DNA from: Acidobacteriota bacterium
GTDB lineage: Bacteria; Acidobacteriota; Thermoanaerobaculia; UBA5066; Gp7-AA6
DNA: 64,000 nt
Assembly: GCA_020199905.1 (NCBI GenBank)
Contig: JAIVJS010000073.1
Span: forward strand, 1 to 64,000
Direction: 5' to 3'
Of the stretch, positions 8,485 to 17,800 are shown piece after piece. Made by a program: the position numbers and the translations under genes. The first letter of the stretch is position 1. Every line of letters starts with the position of its first letter. The notes beneath the pieces were generated by a model. The model saw nothing but the letters and a program-made list of their open reading frames with translations. It had not been told where the DNA came from and ran no database searches.

Positions 8485-11283
8485 ATGCGGTTTCGACCAC
8501 TGTGGATTGCGCTCGCATGTTTTGCGCTCGCCGTCCCGCTCGTCCACGCTCAGACGACGGGAGCGATTTCAGGGTGGGTCCGTGACGGGCAGGGCGGCGC
8601 CATCCCCGGCGCGACCGTGACGATCACGAGTCCCAACATGCCCCTGGGCCGCTCGGCGACCAGCCAGGGGGACGGCGGCTTTCAGTTCTCGGGCCTCATT
8701 CCCGGGACCTATCGTCTCCGGGCCGAGTTGAGCGGTATGGGCATCTTCCAGCAGGACGTCGTGGTCTCGCTCTCCAAAGAGACGGAAGTCCGCGCCGTTC
8801 TCCGGGCGACGGCGACCGCGGAGGTGACCGTTACGGCGGCGACGCCGGAGGTCGATACCAAGTCGACGACCGTCTCGAACGTCACCGACCGGACTACCAT
8901 CGAGAAGCTTCCGCTGGCACGCACGTTCGCAGGCACCATGCAGCTCGCGCCGGGTGTCGCCGACTCGGGTGTCGCGATCTCCAATACGAATCCGGGATTT
9001 AACGCGGGCGGCGGACGCCAGGACAACCAGTTCCTCTACGACGGCGTCAACGTCACGAATCCGTTCTTCGCGGACCTCTTTCAAGACTTCGCGGAGCTCG
9101 ACATCCAGGAAGTCAACATAACGCGAGCCGGCGTGTCGCCCGAGTACGGCCGCACGGGAGGATTCATCGTCAACGGCGTGACGAAGTCCGGCACGAACGC
9201 CTTTCACGGAGAGGCGAGGCTCGAATACGAACCTTCGAGTCTCGGCGCGAAAAGCAAGGATCCGAATAATACGAGCCTTCTGAACCGCGTCCGACCGGGG
9301 GCGAGCATCGGTGGCCCGCTCTTTCCAGATCGCCTCTTCTTCTATGGCTCAGGAAACTTCTATCGCCAGACCGAAAAAGAGCGGTTCAACAACTTCAACA
9401 TCGGGGGGGCGCCGAATTCGCTCCCGAATTCGGATCTCGACATCAATGAGTACTTCGGCAAGCTCACCGCGACTCCCGTTTCGAACCAATTACTCGAGGC
9501 CTCTTTCCGATACCGGGGCGTCAAGCAGACGAACGCCGACATCGGGACACGGGGAGCGGCGTCCACGGGCGACAACCCCAAGGAAATCGACCGGATCGGC
9601 GTCGCCTCCTGGTTCTGGACGGTGAGCTCGAAGTTCAATCTCGAAGCGAAATTCAACCACAACGAAAATCACAACGGCGCATCGCCCATTCTCGCCTTCG
9701 GATTTCAGCCAGCTTTCAACGCGGCAAATCCGGCGGCCGTGGGTCTCTTCACCGATCCCGTCACCGGCCAGCAGACCGGTGGAGCCTCCCTCGCCACCAA
9801 CAACGACGACTTCTTCCGCGACGAGTACAAACTGACGACGAGCTACATCGCTAACTTCCTGGGCGCCACTCACGACGTCCGCGTGGGCGGGAGTTACAGC
9901 AAGAATCGGGAAGAGCTCGCCCGCATCGCAAACGGGTGGGGTTCGATCTCTGTTTCCAGCAGCTCCAACTGCGGGCCCGCGTCGGCGAGGCCGTGCTACC
10001 GCGCCCGCTACAGCCCCGATCAGCCGGCACAGGTGTCCAAGGCCCGGACCTGGGGGCTGTTCGCGCAGGACCAGATGACCTGGAGCTATTTGACGCTCAA
10101 TCTGGGCGTGCTCGTCAACCGCGACGAGTACATCCCCTCCGGCGGGACCTTCGTCTTCATGAGCGGTGACTTCACCGTGCCGAACTCGGTTCTGATTCCA
10201 ACATGCGGCTCGGGCACGGCGGCGGCGTGCACATACCGCGGCACGCTGACCATTCCCTGGTCCAAGCAGTTTCAGCCCCGCGTCGGAGTGTCCTACGAGA
10301 TCGATCACGCTGCCCACGACAAGGTCTACGCGAATTTTGCGCGTTATGACAACTTGGATAACCAGTCGATCGCGCGATCCGCGTCGCCAATTCGTTTATT
10401 CCGGACCGACGCCTACTTCAACCGGACTACGGGCGCTCTCATCACTCAGGTGACGCGGTCGAACAATCAGGACAAGCGGGTTCTTCCTAACATCGACCCG
10501 ACGTTTACTGACGAGTACCTGGTCGGTTACGCTCGACCGCTTGGTCAGGGCTACTCTGTCGAGGCTTACGGCATTTACCGCAGGACCCGGGACGTGATCG
10601 AGGACTTCCCCGCGACCGGAAACAACTTTACGGATCTGAATCCCAGCAACTTCCGATACGGCAACATCGCGGCGAAGCGACGCTATCGCGGCGCGACCGT
10701 GCAGCTCCGCAAGACCGGAGCGAACGATCGGTGGTCCGCCGATCTTTCCTACACTCTGTCCCGCCTCGACGGCAATTGGGACCTCGATTACGCGACCCAG
10801 CTTTTCTACTCTTCGTCTTACATCGAAGACGGTCCGGGGATTAACGTCGAAGACCGGTTCCGCCAGGGGGTGCTCGAGGGAGATCGGACCCACGTCGCCA
10901 AGCTGTTCGGCTCTTACAACCTGCCGACGAACACCATCATCGGCGGATATCTCCGTTTCCAGAGCGGACGCCCCTGGCAGGCGCAGCAGTACGATCCGGT
11001 CTACGGCGTTCCCTATCAATACATCGAGCCCGCGGGCAGCCGCCGCCTTTCCTCGTGGACCAACTTCGACCTGCTCGTTGCCCAGAACATTCCGCTCGGA
11101 ACGTTCGCCAACTTTCGAATCGAGGGACGTCTCTTGAATGTGTTCAACTCGCAGCCGGCCCTGAGCGTCGACAAGACTCTCTATTCCAGCGATTCGAACA
11201 CGACACTCAACCCCAATTTCGGGCACGCGCTGACGTACGCGCCGGCCAGGCGTTTTCTGGCGACGGGAACGTTCAGCTTCTAA
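8485..11283 (+). CDS. Oar-like TonB-dependent receptor
   Basis: A 932-residue outer-membrane protein. Start ATG 8485 has a good AAGGAG site at 8471-8476. Residues 1-22 are a signal peptide (ending VHAQ), followed by a carboxypeptidase-regulatory-like domain (~25-105: TGAISGWVRDGQGGAIPGAT) and a plug (~110-240, with DNQFLYDGVNVTNPFF and GGFIVNGVTKSGTNAFHGE). The rest is a large beta-barrel ending in aromatic FLATGTFSF, a proper C-terminal outer-membrane signal. This architecture is the Oar/SusC-like type that acidobacteria carry in many copies, for uptake of large substrates or for adhesion. No TonB, ExbB or SusD-like partner is adjacent. A strong terminator follows. Confidence 0.92.
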   Translation: MRFRPLWIALACFALAVPLVHAQTTGAISGWVRDGQGGAIPGATVTITSPNMPLGRSATSQGDGGFQFSGLIPGTYRLRAELSGMGIFQQDVVVSLSKETEVRAVLRATATAEVTVTAATPEVDTKSTTVSNVTDRTTIEKLPLARTFAGTMQLAPGVADSGVAISNTNPGFNAGGGRQDNQFLYDGVNVTNPFFADLFQDFAELDIQEVNITRAGVSPEYGRTGGFIVNGVTKSGTNAFHGEARLEYEPSSLGAKSKDPNNTSLLNRVRPGASIGGPLFPDRLFFYGSGNFYRQTEKERFNNFNIGGAPNSLPNSDLDINEYFGKLTATPVSNQLLEASFRYRGVKQTNADIGTRGAASTGDNPKEIDRIGVASWFWTVSSKFNLEAKFNHNENHNGASPILAFGFQPAFNAANPAAVGLFTDPVTGQQTGGASLATNNDDFFRDEYKLTTSYIANFLGATHDVRVGGSYSKNREELARIANGWGSISVSSSSNCGPASARPCYRARYSPDQPAQVSKARTWGLFAQDQMTWSYLTLNLGVLVNRDEYIPSGGTFVFMSGDFTVPNSVLIPTCGSGTAAACTYRGTLTIPWSKQFQPRVGVSYEIDHAAHDKVYANFARYDNLDNQSIARSASPIRLFRTDAYFNRTTGALITQVTRSNNQDKRVLPNIDPTFTDEYLVGYARPLGQGYSVEAYGIYRRTRDVIEDFPATGNNFTDLNPSNFRYGNIAAKRRYRGATVQLRKTGANDRWSADLSYTLSRLDGNWDLDYATQLFYSSSYIEDGPGINVEDRFRQGVLEGDRTHVAKLFGSYNLPTNTIIGGYLRFQSGRPWQAQQYDPVYGVPYQYIEPAGSRRLSSWTNFDLLVAQNIPLGTFANFRIEGRLLNVFNSQPALSVDKTLYSSDSNTTLNPNFGHALTYAPARRFLATGTFSF

Positions 11284-11303
11284 GTCGACCGACGATCTCG
11301 ACG

Positions 11304-11332
11304 GCCGGGGGCAGGGCGCCCCCGGCTTTTTT
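11304..11332 (+). terminator. Rho-independent terminator of the TonB receptor gene
   Basis: Perfect 9-bp stem GCCGGGGGC (11304-11312) / GCCCCCGGC (11318-11326), 5-nt loop, followed at once by six T (11327-11332). It lies 20 bp after the receptor stop and separates it from the convergent gene that ends at 11335. Confidence 0.93.
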
Positions 11333-11334
11333 AT

Positions 11335-13380
11335 TCATGGCGAGGGAGGCTTCTCGCCCCGCGCCAGGGAGAGCGAGCGGGCGACCTCCGGCTGGTCGGG
11401 TTTCATTTCGAGAGACCGGGTCAGCAGCCGGACGACCGCGGGGCGATTCTCGAGACAGGTCTCGACGAGAGCGAGCGTGTTGTACGTCCGCGGGTCGATG
11501 GATCCGGGATCGAATCGGCCGAGCACGGTTTGCGCCTCCCGGCAGTCCCGCGAGCGCGCCAGAAGCAGTGCCAGGTCGCGGGCGATCTCTTCGCTCTTCG
11601 GATACTTCGCGGCCGCTCTCTCGAGAAGCGACCGCGCCGCGGCGGCCTTGCCGGCGTGCTGGTACTCGTGCGACCAGCCGAGCACCGCTTTCTCCGGGGC
11701 GTCGCCGATCGCGGCGAGGGCTTGGAAGAGCCAGTCCTCCGCCGCTTTCGTGCGCCCTTCTCCCCGCGCCAGCACCGCCAGGTTGTACATGGGCGCATAG
11801 TAGTCGGGGCGAAGCGCGAGCGCCTTCTCGAAGGCCGCCCGGGATTCTCCCGGCTTCGACGCCGTGTCGCGAAGGTAAAGACCCAGGTTGTTCCAGGCGC
11901 CCTCCGTCATTCCCGGGCGGTCGCCGCCCGTCGGCGCGAGCGGACGCGTCTCACCGCCGGTGAGGTATCCCAGGGCGAGGAGCTTCTTCGCGTATTCGTT
12001 CGCCTCTCCCGGCGTCATCGGGGCCGCGGCGACGCGCCGCACTTCGACGCCGCGAAAGAGGTCGGCGGACGCAGGGGACATCAGCTCGCGAAACGCGAAC
12101 CGCGCGGCTCTCCCCGTCATGCGCCGGTCCGCCGGAAGATCGAGCAGCGAGAGTACCGTCGGCGCGACGTCGAAGAGGCTCGCCTGACCGCGCGGGCCGG
12201 GCTGCGCCCTCGCGCCCCAGACCGCGAGAACGCCGTCGAGCCGGTGCCAGAAAGCCGCCGTGCTCCAGTTGCCCGAGGCCAGCCCGCAGGGACGGTCGGC
12301 TCCCCACTTGAAGCCGTGGTCCGAGTGGACGATCAGGGTCGCCCCGTCCTCGGACGCGCGGCGCATCCACTGCCCGAGGAGGCGGTCGACGTCGCCGTAG
12401 TACCGCGCGACGACGTTTCCGTAGCGCGCGATATCCGCATCGGAGGCGCACGCGAGCTTTGGCGGCGTCGACGCCGCGAAGACGTGCCCCACCTCGTCCG
12501 TGCCCTCGAGGTAGAGCGCGAGGAGATCCGGCCGGTCGCGGTCGTAGAGGTCGCGCGCGATGCGGTGGGAGACGCGCGTGGCGGAGAGAATGCGGGAGAG
12601 CGCGACGATCGGGTTCTCGAGGCCGGCGGAGCCCGCCCGCGCCGTCGCGATCTGTGCGGCGGGGATGTCCACGAAGCGCGCGAGGTCCGCGTCGGAGACG
12701 CGCCCCTCGCGGGCCTGGACCTGAGCGATTCCGGACTCGAGAGAGGCGGGATACGCGGCGCCGGCCAGGGGGAGCCGGTCGAAGAGGATCGGGCTTGTAT
12801 GGTCCGAGACGAAAAATCCATTGACCTCCTCGGCGGGGTGGGTCGCCCACCATCCGACGACGCCGACCCTCCGGCCGGCCTGGGACGCGAGGTTCCAGAC
12901 CGCGGGGACGGCGCGGGAGAGGCCCGAGATCGGGACCTTCGCGCCCGTTTTCGGGTCCGTCTCCTGAAAGTCCAGCACCCGATGGACGTCGGGAGCGACG
13001 CCGGTGGCGGCCGTCGTCCAGAGGATCGGCGAGATGATCGGCACGAAGCTCGTCAGCCGGGCGGTCGCGCCTTCGGAGGCGAGACGCTTCCAGTTTGGCA
13101 TCGTCCCGTCGGCCGCGAGACGGTCGAGAATCTCCCAGTCGAGCCCGTCCATGCCGAGCCAGAGGACCGGCGCCCGCCCTCCCGCCGCCGGCCGGTGATC
13201 CCTCGCCGCAACGTCCGCGCTCTCGCCCGAGTTCGGGGTATTGACCGCCGCGGCCGTGGCGCCCGTGCGGTCGTCCTTGCGCCCGCAGCGGGCCGCTGTC
13301 AGCACCAGGAGCAACGCGGCGGTCGCCTGTCCCCACCCTTTCTGCCGGCCGAAGCGCGTCGGGATGAGGCGCGCCTTCAT
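11335..13380 (-). CDS. type I phosphodiesterase/nucleotide pyrophosphatase-like protein with C-terminal TPR
   Basis: A 681-residue protein of the alkaline phosphatase superfamily. A hydrophobic segment at ~20-31 anchors or exports it; the following RCG is not a proper lipobox. The metal site is visible: LGMDGLDWE (Asp78), the nucleophile Thr in SPILWTTAATG (~122), EGTDEVGHVF (Asp and His), and HSDHGFKWG (Asp-His). These are the marks of the PF01663 family, which cleaves phosphodiesters or moves phosphoglycans outside the membrane. After ~residue 480 come about four TPR-like helical pairs (YAPMYNLAVLARGEGRTKAA and similar). Its stop-to-start order with the DUF1003 gene (ATGA overlap at 13377-13380) makes the two an operon. 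Substrate unknown. Confidence 0.85.
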   Translation of the reverse strand: MKARLIPTRFGRQKGWGQATAALLLVLTAARCGRKDDRTGATAAAVNTPNSGESADVAARDHRPAAGGRAPVLWLGMDGLDWEILDRLAADGTMPNWKRLASEGATARLTSFVPIISPILWTTAATGVAPDVHRVLDFQETDPKTGAKVPISGLSRAVPAVWNLASQAGRRVGVVGWWATHPAEEVNGFFVSDHTSPILFDRLPLAGAAYPASLESGIAQVQAREGRVSDADLARFVDIPAAQIATARAGSAGLENPIVALSRILSATRVSHRIARDLYDRDRPDLLALYLEGTDEVGHVFAASTPPKLACASDADIARYGNVVARYYGDVDRLLGQWMRRASEDGATLIVHSDHGFKWGADRPCGLASGNWSTAAFWHRLDGVLAVWGARAQPGPRGQASLFDVAPTVLSLLDLPADRRMTGRAARFAFRELMSPASADLFRGVEVRRVAAAPMTPGEANEYAKKLLALGYLTGGETRPLAPTGGDRPGMTEGAWNNLGLYLRDTASKPGESRAAFEKALALRPDYYAPMYNLAVLARGEGRTKAAEDWLFQALAAIGDAPEKAVLGWSHEYQHAGKAAAARSLLERAAAKYPKSEEIARDLALLLARSRDCREAQTVLGRFDPGSIDPRTYNTLALVETCLENRPAVVRLLTRSLEMKPDQPEVARSLSLARGEKPPSP

Positions 13381-13970
13381 CCTCTGGCGGTCGGCCGCGG
13401 GCGCTTCGGGTTGGCCCGCACCTGACGCGCGACTCGCTGTATCTCGGCGAGAACGTCCTCCGGGCGCGTTTCCATCTCGAGCTGCGCCAGCTCGGTGTCG
13501 GCGTCGTTCTCGATGCCGAGCTTGTCCTGGACCGCGTCGAGCATCTGAAGCGCGCGGGTCAGCTCGTGCTCGGTCAGAAGCCCGATCTGAAGGTCCAGAT
13601 GGGCGCGCCGGTCGGCGTCCTCGCTCAGGCGGTTCTGGCTGATCAGGACGAAGGTCGAAAGAAAGATGGCCTCGAGCGAAACGATCATCGTCAGCAGTCC
13701 GTAGGGAAACGGGTCGAAAGCCGGGACACCCAGGTGCCCGGTGTTGGCGAGAATCCAGAGGGCGAACCAGGCCACGTGCAGATAGACGAACGGCATCCGT
13801 CCCGAGAAAGTCGTGATGGCGTCGGCGATACGCTCGGAGACGCCGCGATTTTGGCGCGCCTCGAGATGCTGCCGGGCAACGGTGCGGATGTTGCGTTCGA
13901 TGACGTCGGCCAGAGCCGGGGTCTCGGCTGATTTGTCGGCCGGATCGGGAGGCGGGGGGACTTTGGCCAT
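13377..13970 (-). CDS. DUF1003 family membrane protein
   Basis: A 197-residue protein with two transmembrane helices (~64-80, VYLHVAWFALWILAN; ~92-112, LTMIVSLEAIFLSTFVLI) between a cytoplasmic N-terminus and a charged C-terminal helix. The HVAWFALWILAN motif, the FDPFPYGLLTMIVSLEAIFLS block and ISQNRLSEDADRRAHLDLQI are the DUF1003 signature. The biochemical function is not known; family members form helical membrane proteins and sometimes lie near cation-transport genes. The first gene of a two-gene operon with the phosphodiesterase-like protein. The start ATG at 13970 is preceded by a GGAGA-type site. Confidence 0.88.
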   Translation of the reverse strand: MAKVPPPPDPADKSAETPALADVIERNIRTVARQHLEARQNRGVSERIADAITTFSGRMPFVYLHVAWFALWILANTGHLGVPAFDPFPYGLLTMIVSLEAIFLSTFVLISQNRLSEDADRRAHLDLQIGLLTEHELTRALQMLDAVQDKLGIENDADTELAQLEMETRPEDVLAEIQRVARQVRANPKRPRPTARG

Positions 13971-14047
13971 GAGCTCGTCTCCTTGCCGTCGCGATTTTAG
14001 TGGGGATCGAGACTATCGGGAGACCGGCGAGGTGCGGGAGCTCGCGT

Positions 14048-14077
14048 TTGACCCCTTTCCGCCGTTGCGGATATGCT
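14048..14077 (+). promoter_or_regulatory. promoter of the tRNA pair
   Basis: TTGACC (14048-14053) and TATGCT (14072-14077) are separated by 18 bp. Transcription should begin about 6 bp before the tRNA-His 5' end. Confidence 0.7.
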
Positions 14078-14089
14078 GCCCGACCCGAC

Positions 14090-14167
14090 GGTGGGTGTAG
14101 CTCAGCCGGTTAGAGCGCCAGACTGTGGATCTGGATGTCGAGGGTTCGAATCCCTCCACTCACCCCA
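14090..14167 (+). tRNA. tRNA-His (GTG)
   Basis: Complete cloverleaf: acceptor GTGGGTG (14091-14097) pairs with CACTCAC (14157-14163) with one G-U. The D-arm is GCTC...GAGC, and the anticodon stem CCAGA/TCTGG holds loop CTGTGGA with anticodon GTG at 14125-14127. The T-arm is GAGGG TTCGAAT CCCTC. The extra G at 14090 opposite C73 (14164) is the G-1 identity element of histidine tRNA. CCA is encoded (14165-14167). Confidence 0.97.
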
Positions 14168-14182
14168 AGACTGCTCTTTTCT

Positions 14183-14260
14183 GCGCCCGTAGCTCAGTCC
14201 GGATAGAGCGTTAGCCTCCGGAGCTAAAGGTCCCGCGTTCGAATCGCGGCGGGCGCACCA
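14183..14260 (+). tRNA. tRNA-Arg (CCG)
   Basis: Acceptor GCGCCCG (14183-14189) pairs with CGGGCGC (14250-14256), then A73 and encoded CCA. Anticodon stem TTAGC/GCTAA with loop CTCCGGA gives anticodon CCG at 14218-14220, reading CGG. It lies 15 bp after tRNA-His and is probably co-transcribed with it. Confidence 0.97.
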
Positions 14261-14321
14261 TTTTTCCCGAACCGCCGACTCGATCGCGCGCCTTCCCGCA
14301 GAAGGGTCAAGCGCGACGTTC

Positions 14322-14767
14322 TCAGTCGGCATCGTCCTGGCCGCGGTCCTGACCGCCAAGCTCCACGATGACGCCCGCATGATCGGAGGGCCAGAGGCCT
14401 TTGATCCTGTCCGCCGGCTTCGCTTGATGTCGCGGTGACGATCCCCTTCCGTGGGCCGCGGCGAGGCCCCTCGCGACCGGAAGGTCCGCCCGGACAGGAG
14501 CTCGAGGACCGCGAGGGCCGTCCCGTCCTTCCGGTCGAAATGGTGTAATCCCGAGGATGTTGGGGTGCGAAAGCGCCGCCATGGCGCGCGCCTCGCGTTC
14601 GAATCGGGCGAGCGCGTCCGGATCCCGTGACCCTCCGGAAGCACCTTGATCGCGACCTCGCGGCCGAGCCGGGCGTCGCGGGCGCGGTAGACCTCCCCCA
14701 TCCCGCCGGCGCCGAGCGGCCCGACGATCTCGTAGGAGCCGAGCCGGAAGCCGGACGACAGCGTCAA
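14322..14767 (-). pseudogene. Ser/Thr kinase remnant joined to an unrelated 3' tail
   Basis: The minus strand starts (TTG 14767) with a clean kinase N-terminus: [20 protein letters not shown], with the glycine loop and then VAIKVLPEG with the ATP lysine. Resemblance then switches frame to [12 protein letters not shown], returns to the first frame for [12 protein letters not shown], and the catalytic loop HRDIK survives near 14430. At least three frameshifts are therefore present. Directly after, a third stretch reads [17 protein letters not shown], which resembles the C-terminal Ser-Asp-His end of endonuclease/exonuclease/phosphatase proteins and not a kinase. The locus is a decayed kinase fused by deletion to the tail of another gene; no functional product is expected. 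Confidence 0.7.
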
Positions 14768-14959
14768 TCTGATGCGGATTCTAGACCGGGCCGCCGGCGG
14801 ATCTGATCCGCCGGGACGCCCGGCACGTCCGATGGGGTCCGCGCCTGAAGATTTCCTCCGATCAGGGCCGATCCGTCGGATTCGCGTAAAAAATGTGCTG
14901 TAGGGAGGTATCTTTTCGCCGGAATAGGTCCAAAATAAGGACGGTTTTCAATTGACCCG

Positions 14960-15073
14960 ATGCGTTTCCTGAAAGGGAGAGGCGATTCAAATCTTCCCGA
15001 TGGATGGCGCGCCCCCTGCATAAAGCCTGTGGCGGTCAACGAGTGTTCAGCGGAACTACCGAGAGGTGAGGGT
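14960..15073 (+). promoter_or_regulatory. structured leader, possible c-di-GMP-I-like riboswitch
   Basis: The 300 bp before the repeat-protein gene contain no ORF. The last ~110 bases carry, in order, CAAA (near 14996), GCATAAAGCC (near 15018-15027), GGCGGTC, and CAGCGGAACTACCGA (near 15048-15062). This echoes the CAAA / GCAAAGCC / GGGTC / CAGCCGGGTTACCGA order of GEMM-I riboswitches. AGGC...GCCT could close the first stem. A hairpin CGGT...GTTC-AGCG-GAAC-T-ACCG is also possible just before the GAGAGGTGAGG ribosome site. The match is imperfect in the first half, so the riboswitch is only a candidate; a structured leader is better supported. Confidence 0.3.
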
Positions 15074-17800
15074 ATGAACGACAGTTGCATCGCGACTGGT
15101 GTCCGCAGGCCCAAACCCCGTACAGCACGGGCTTTGGGCGCGCGGATTCTCACGGCGGTTGTTCTCATTCTGGTCGTTCGGTCCGGTTCCCTCCAGGCCG
15201 GCGCCGGCGTCTGGACGACCCGCGGGCCGGAGGCTCCCAAGGTCTACGCCCTGGCGGTCAATCCCCAGGCGCCCGGCACGCTGTATGCGGGAACCCACCG
15301 GGGGCCGTTCAAGAGCACCGACGGCGGACAGACCTGGACGATCGCGAACGCCGGAATGACCTACGCGGACGTGCATGCTCTCGCGGTCGATCCGGTCACG
15401 CCGTCGACCTTGTACGCCGCGACCGAGGGCGGGGGGATCTTTCGGAGCGCTAACGCGGGGGTCAGCTGGACCGAGATCAACTCGGGGATCACCAACGGTA
15501 ACCTGCTGGCCGTGGTGGTCAACCCGTCCACCCCGGCCACCGTGTACACGGGATCGAGCGGCGGCGGCGTTTACAAGACCGTGAATTCCGGGGCCAGCTG
15601 GTCGCCGGTCAATTCCGGCCTGACCAACCTCTTCGTCCTTTCGCTGGCCATCGACACGAGCGCTCCTGGGACCCTGTACGCCGGGACGCAAGGCGGCGGA
15701 GTTTTCAAGACGGTCAACGGCGGCTCGAGCTGGTCCCCGATCAGCACGGGGCTCACGAACCTGGCGATCTTCAGCCTGGCCATCGATCCCGCCACGCCTT
15801 CCACGGTCTACGCCGGGTCCGAAACAGCGGGCGTCTTCCGGTCGGTCAACGGCGGGCTCAGCTGGACGCCCGTCAATACGGGCTTCGCGATCTCGAGCAT
15901 CCAGGCGCTCGCCATCGATCCCGCGGCCCCGGCGACGGTCTACGCCGCCGCCTACGGAACGGGCGTTTTCAAGACCGTCAATGGCGGCACGAGCTGGGCC
16001 GCCGTCAACACGGGTCTCGAAACGACCTGGGCACGGAGCCTCGCGGTCAATCCGGCCGCCCCGGCCACCGTCTACGCGGGATTGAGCGCCGGCGTGTTCA
16101 AGACCTCGAACTCCGGCGCGAGCTGGACCAGACAGACCTCGGGAATGGTCAGCTCGAACGTCTACGCGGTGGCCTCCGATCCCGCCGTGCCGACCACCGT
16201 GTACGCGGGCACGCTCGGCGCCGGGCTCTTCAAGTCGATCGACGGGGGCTTGAGCTGGAGCTCCATCGATTCCGGGTTGAGCGGCGCGGGCCGCGACTAT
16301 TTCGTCATCGCGCTCGCGGTAAACCCCGTCACGACCGGCACCGTGTATGCGGGGTCCGACGGGTCCGGCGTCCTCCGTTCCACCGACGGGGGAGCGAGCT
16401 GGTCGAAGGTCAACAACAACCTCACCAATCTTTCCGCGTTCTCTCTCGCCATCGATCCGAACACTCCCTCGACCGTGTATGTCGGAACGCCCGGCGGAGT
16501 CTTCAAGAGCCTCAACGGGGGAGCGAGCTGGGCTCCGTCCAGCACGGGAACCAACGGGGCGGTGGGGTATTCGCTCGCGATCGACCCGACGAACCCCTCG
16601 AACCTCTACCTCGGATCGCCCACGACTCTCTTCCGATCTATCAACGGCGGCGCGAGCTGGACGGCGGCCTCGGGTCTTCCGTCCTCGGCCGTCTACACGA
16701 TTGCCGTCGACCCTGTGACGGCCAATGTCGTTTACGCCGGGGGGCCGGCGGGGATTTTCAGGAGCACGGACGGAGGCGCCACGTGGAACCCGGCGAACAC
16801 CGGCGTCGGCGCGAGCGTCTGGGCCATCGTCGTCAATCCCGCCAATCACACCATGCTGTTTGCCGCCACCGACGGCGCGGGGGTCCTGCAGAGCACCAAC
16901 TCCGGCGGAGGCTGGGCGGAGTTCAACAACGGAATGTTCGCTCGTAACGCGGAGTCCCTGACGATCGACGCATCGGGCACGCGCCTGCATGCGGGCACCT
17001 TCTCGGGCGGAGTGTTCGATTACTCGTTTGCGAGTGCCGGAATCCGCGGCGACTTCAACGGCGACGGGAAAACCGACATCCTCTGGGAACGGTCGGACGG
17101 CGTGAACACGATCTGGCTCATGGACGGAACCCGGGTGCTGGCGGCCGTGCCGATGCCCGCGGTGTCCGACGTCAACTGGCACATGGTCGGCGTCGCCGAT
17201 TTCGACGGCGACGGGAAAACGGACGTGCTGTGGCGCAACTCCGTGACCGGCGAGAACACGGTGTGGTTCATGGACGGAACCGCGGTGCGCGCCCTGGGCG
17301 CGCTTCCTCCCGTCTTCGACCTCCAGTGGCGGATTGCGGCCGTCGCCGATTTTAACGGAGACAATCGCCCCGACATCCTGTGGCGGCATGCCGGATCGGG
17401 AGCCAACACGATCTGGTTGATGAGCAACACGTCGGTCCTTTCCCTCGCCGCCGTACCGACGGTCTCCGATACCGGCTGGCAGATCGGGGGGAGCGCCGAT
17501 TTCGATGGAAACGGCAGCGCCGACATCCTGTGGAGAAACATCAACACGGGCGAGAACACCATCTGGTTGATGAATCGGACTTCGGTGGTCTCGACCGCCG
17601 CTATGCCGCCTGTCGCCGACCTGAACTGGCAGATCCGCGGGGTGGGCGATTACACGGGCGACGGTCGGCCGGACATCCTGTGGCGCCACGCGTTGACCGG
17701 GGAGGACACGATCTGGCGGATGGCCGGAACGGACGTCTCCTCCGCCGTAGTGCTTCCGTCGGTCTCCGACCTCTCCTGGACAATCGCCGGACCTCGGTAA
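15074..17800 (+). CDS. secreted repeat protein: 13 BNR/sortilin-like repeats plus five FG-GAP/VCBS-like repeats
   Basis: A 908-residue exported protein from ATG 15074 (strong GAGAGGTGAGG site). After a twin-basic start and a hydrophobic signal segment (~24-40) come thirteen repeats of ~43 residues of the form F-K-S/T-x-N/D-G-G-x-S-W...V-Y-A-G, the BNR/Vps10-like blade seen in sortilin and HCF136 propellers. From ~660 there are five ~47-residue repeats with calcium-loop motifs (DFNGDGKTDILW, DFDGDGKTDVLW, DFNGDNRPDILW, DFDGNGSADILW, DYTGDGRPDILW), as in FG-GAP/VCBS proteins. A cell-surface or released adhesive or binding role is inferred. The high similarity between repeats suggests recent duplication. 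No enzyme domain is visible. Confidence 0.85.
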   Translation: MNDSCIATGVRRPKPRTARALGARILTAVVLILVVRSGSLQAGAGVWTTRGPEAPKVYALAVNPQAPGTLYAGTHRGPFKSTDGGQTWTIANAGMTYADVHALAVDPVTPSTLYAATEGGGIFRSANAGVSWTEINSGITNGNLLAVVVNPSTPATVYTGSSGGGVYKTVNSGASWSPVNSGLTNLFVLSLAIDTSAPGTLYAGTQGGGVFKTVNGGSSWSPISTGLTNLAIFSLAIDPATPSTVYAGSETAGVFRSVNGGLSWTPVNTGFAISSIQALAIDPAAPATVYAAAYGTGVFKTVNGGTSWAAVNTGLETTWARSLAVNPAAPATVYAGLSAGVFKTSNSGASWTRQTSGMVSSNVYAVASDPAVPTTVYAGTLGAGLFKSIDGGLSWSSIDSGLSGAGRDYFVIALAVNPVTTGTVYAGSDGSGVLRSTDGGASWSKVNNNLTNLSAFSLAIDPNTPSTVYVGTPGGVFKSLNGGASWAPSSTGTNGAVGYSLAIDPTNPSNLYLGSPTTLFRSINGGASWTAASGLPSSAVYTIAVDPVTANVVYAGGPAGIFRSTDGGATWNPANTGVGASVWAIVVNPANHTMLFAATDGAGVLQSTNSGGGWAEFNNGMFARNAESLTIDASGTRLHAGTFSGGVFDYSFASAGIRGDFNGDGKTDILWERSDGVNTIWLMDGTRVLAAVPMPAVSDVNWHMVGVADFDGDGKTDVLWRNSVTGENTVWFMDGTAVRALGALPPVFDLQWRIAAVADFNGDNRPDILWRHAGSGANTIWLMSNTSVLSLAAVPTVSDTGWQIGGSADFDGNGSADILWRNINTGENTIWLMNRTSVVSTAAMPPVADLNWQIRGVGDYTGDGRPDILWRHALTGEDTIWRMAGTDVSSAVVLPSVSDLSWTIAGPR

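Noticed and set aside
13270-13380. lipoprotein signal in the phosphodiesterase-like protein
   Set aside because: The cysteine after the hydrophobic segment is preceded by Ala-Ala-Arg, which does not fit a lipobox.
11530-13425. 631-codon open frame on the plus strand
   Set aside because: Antisense of the phosphodiesterase-like gene; Arg/Glu-rich product typical of high-GC shadow frames.
15056-17689. 877-codon open frame on the minus strand
   Set aside because: Exact antisense of the repeat-protein gene; its periodic Arg/Gly/Asp-rich product mirrors the plus-strand repeats and matches no fold.
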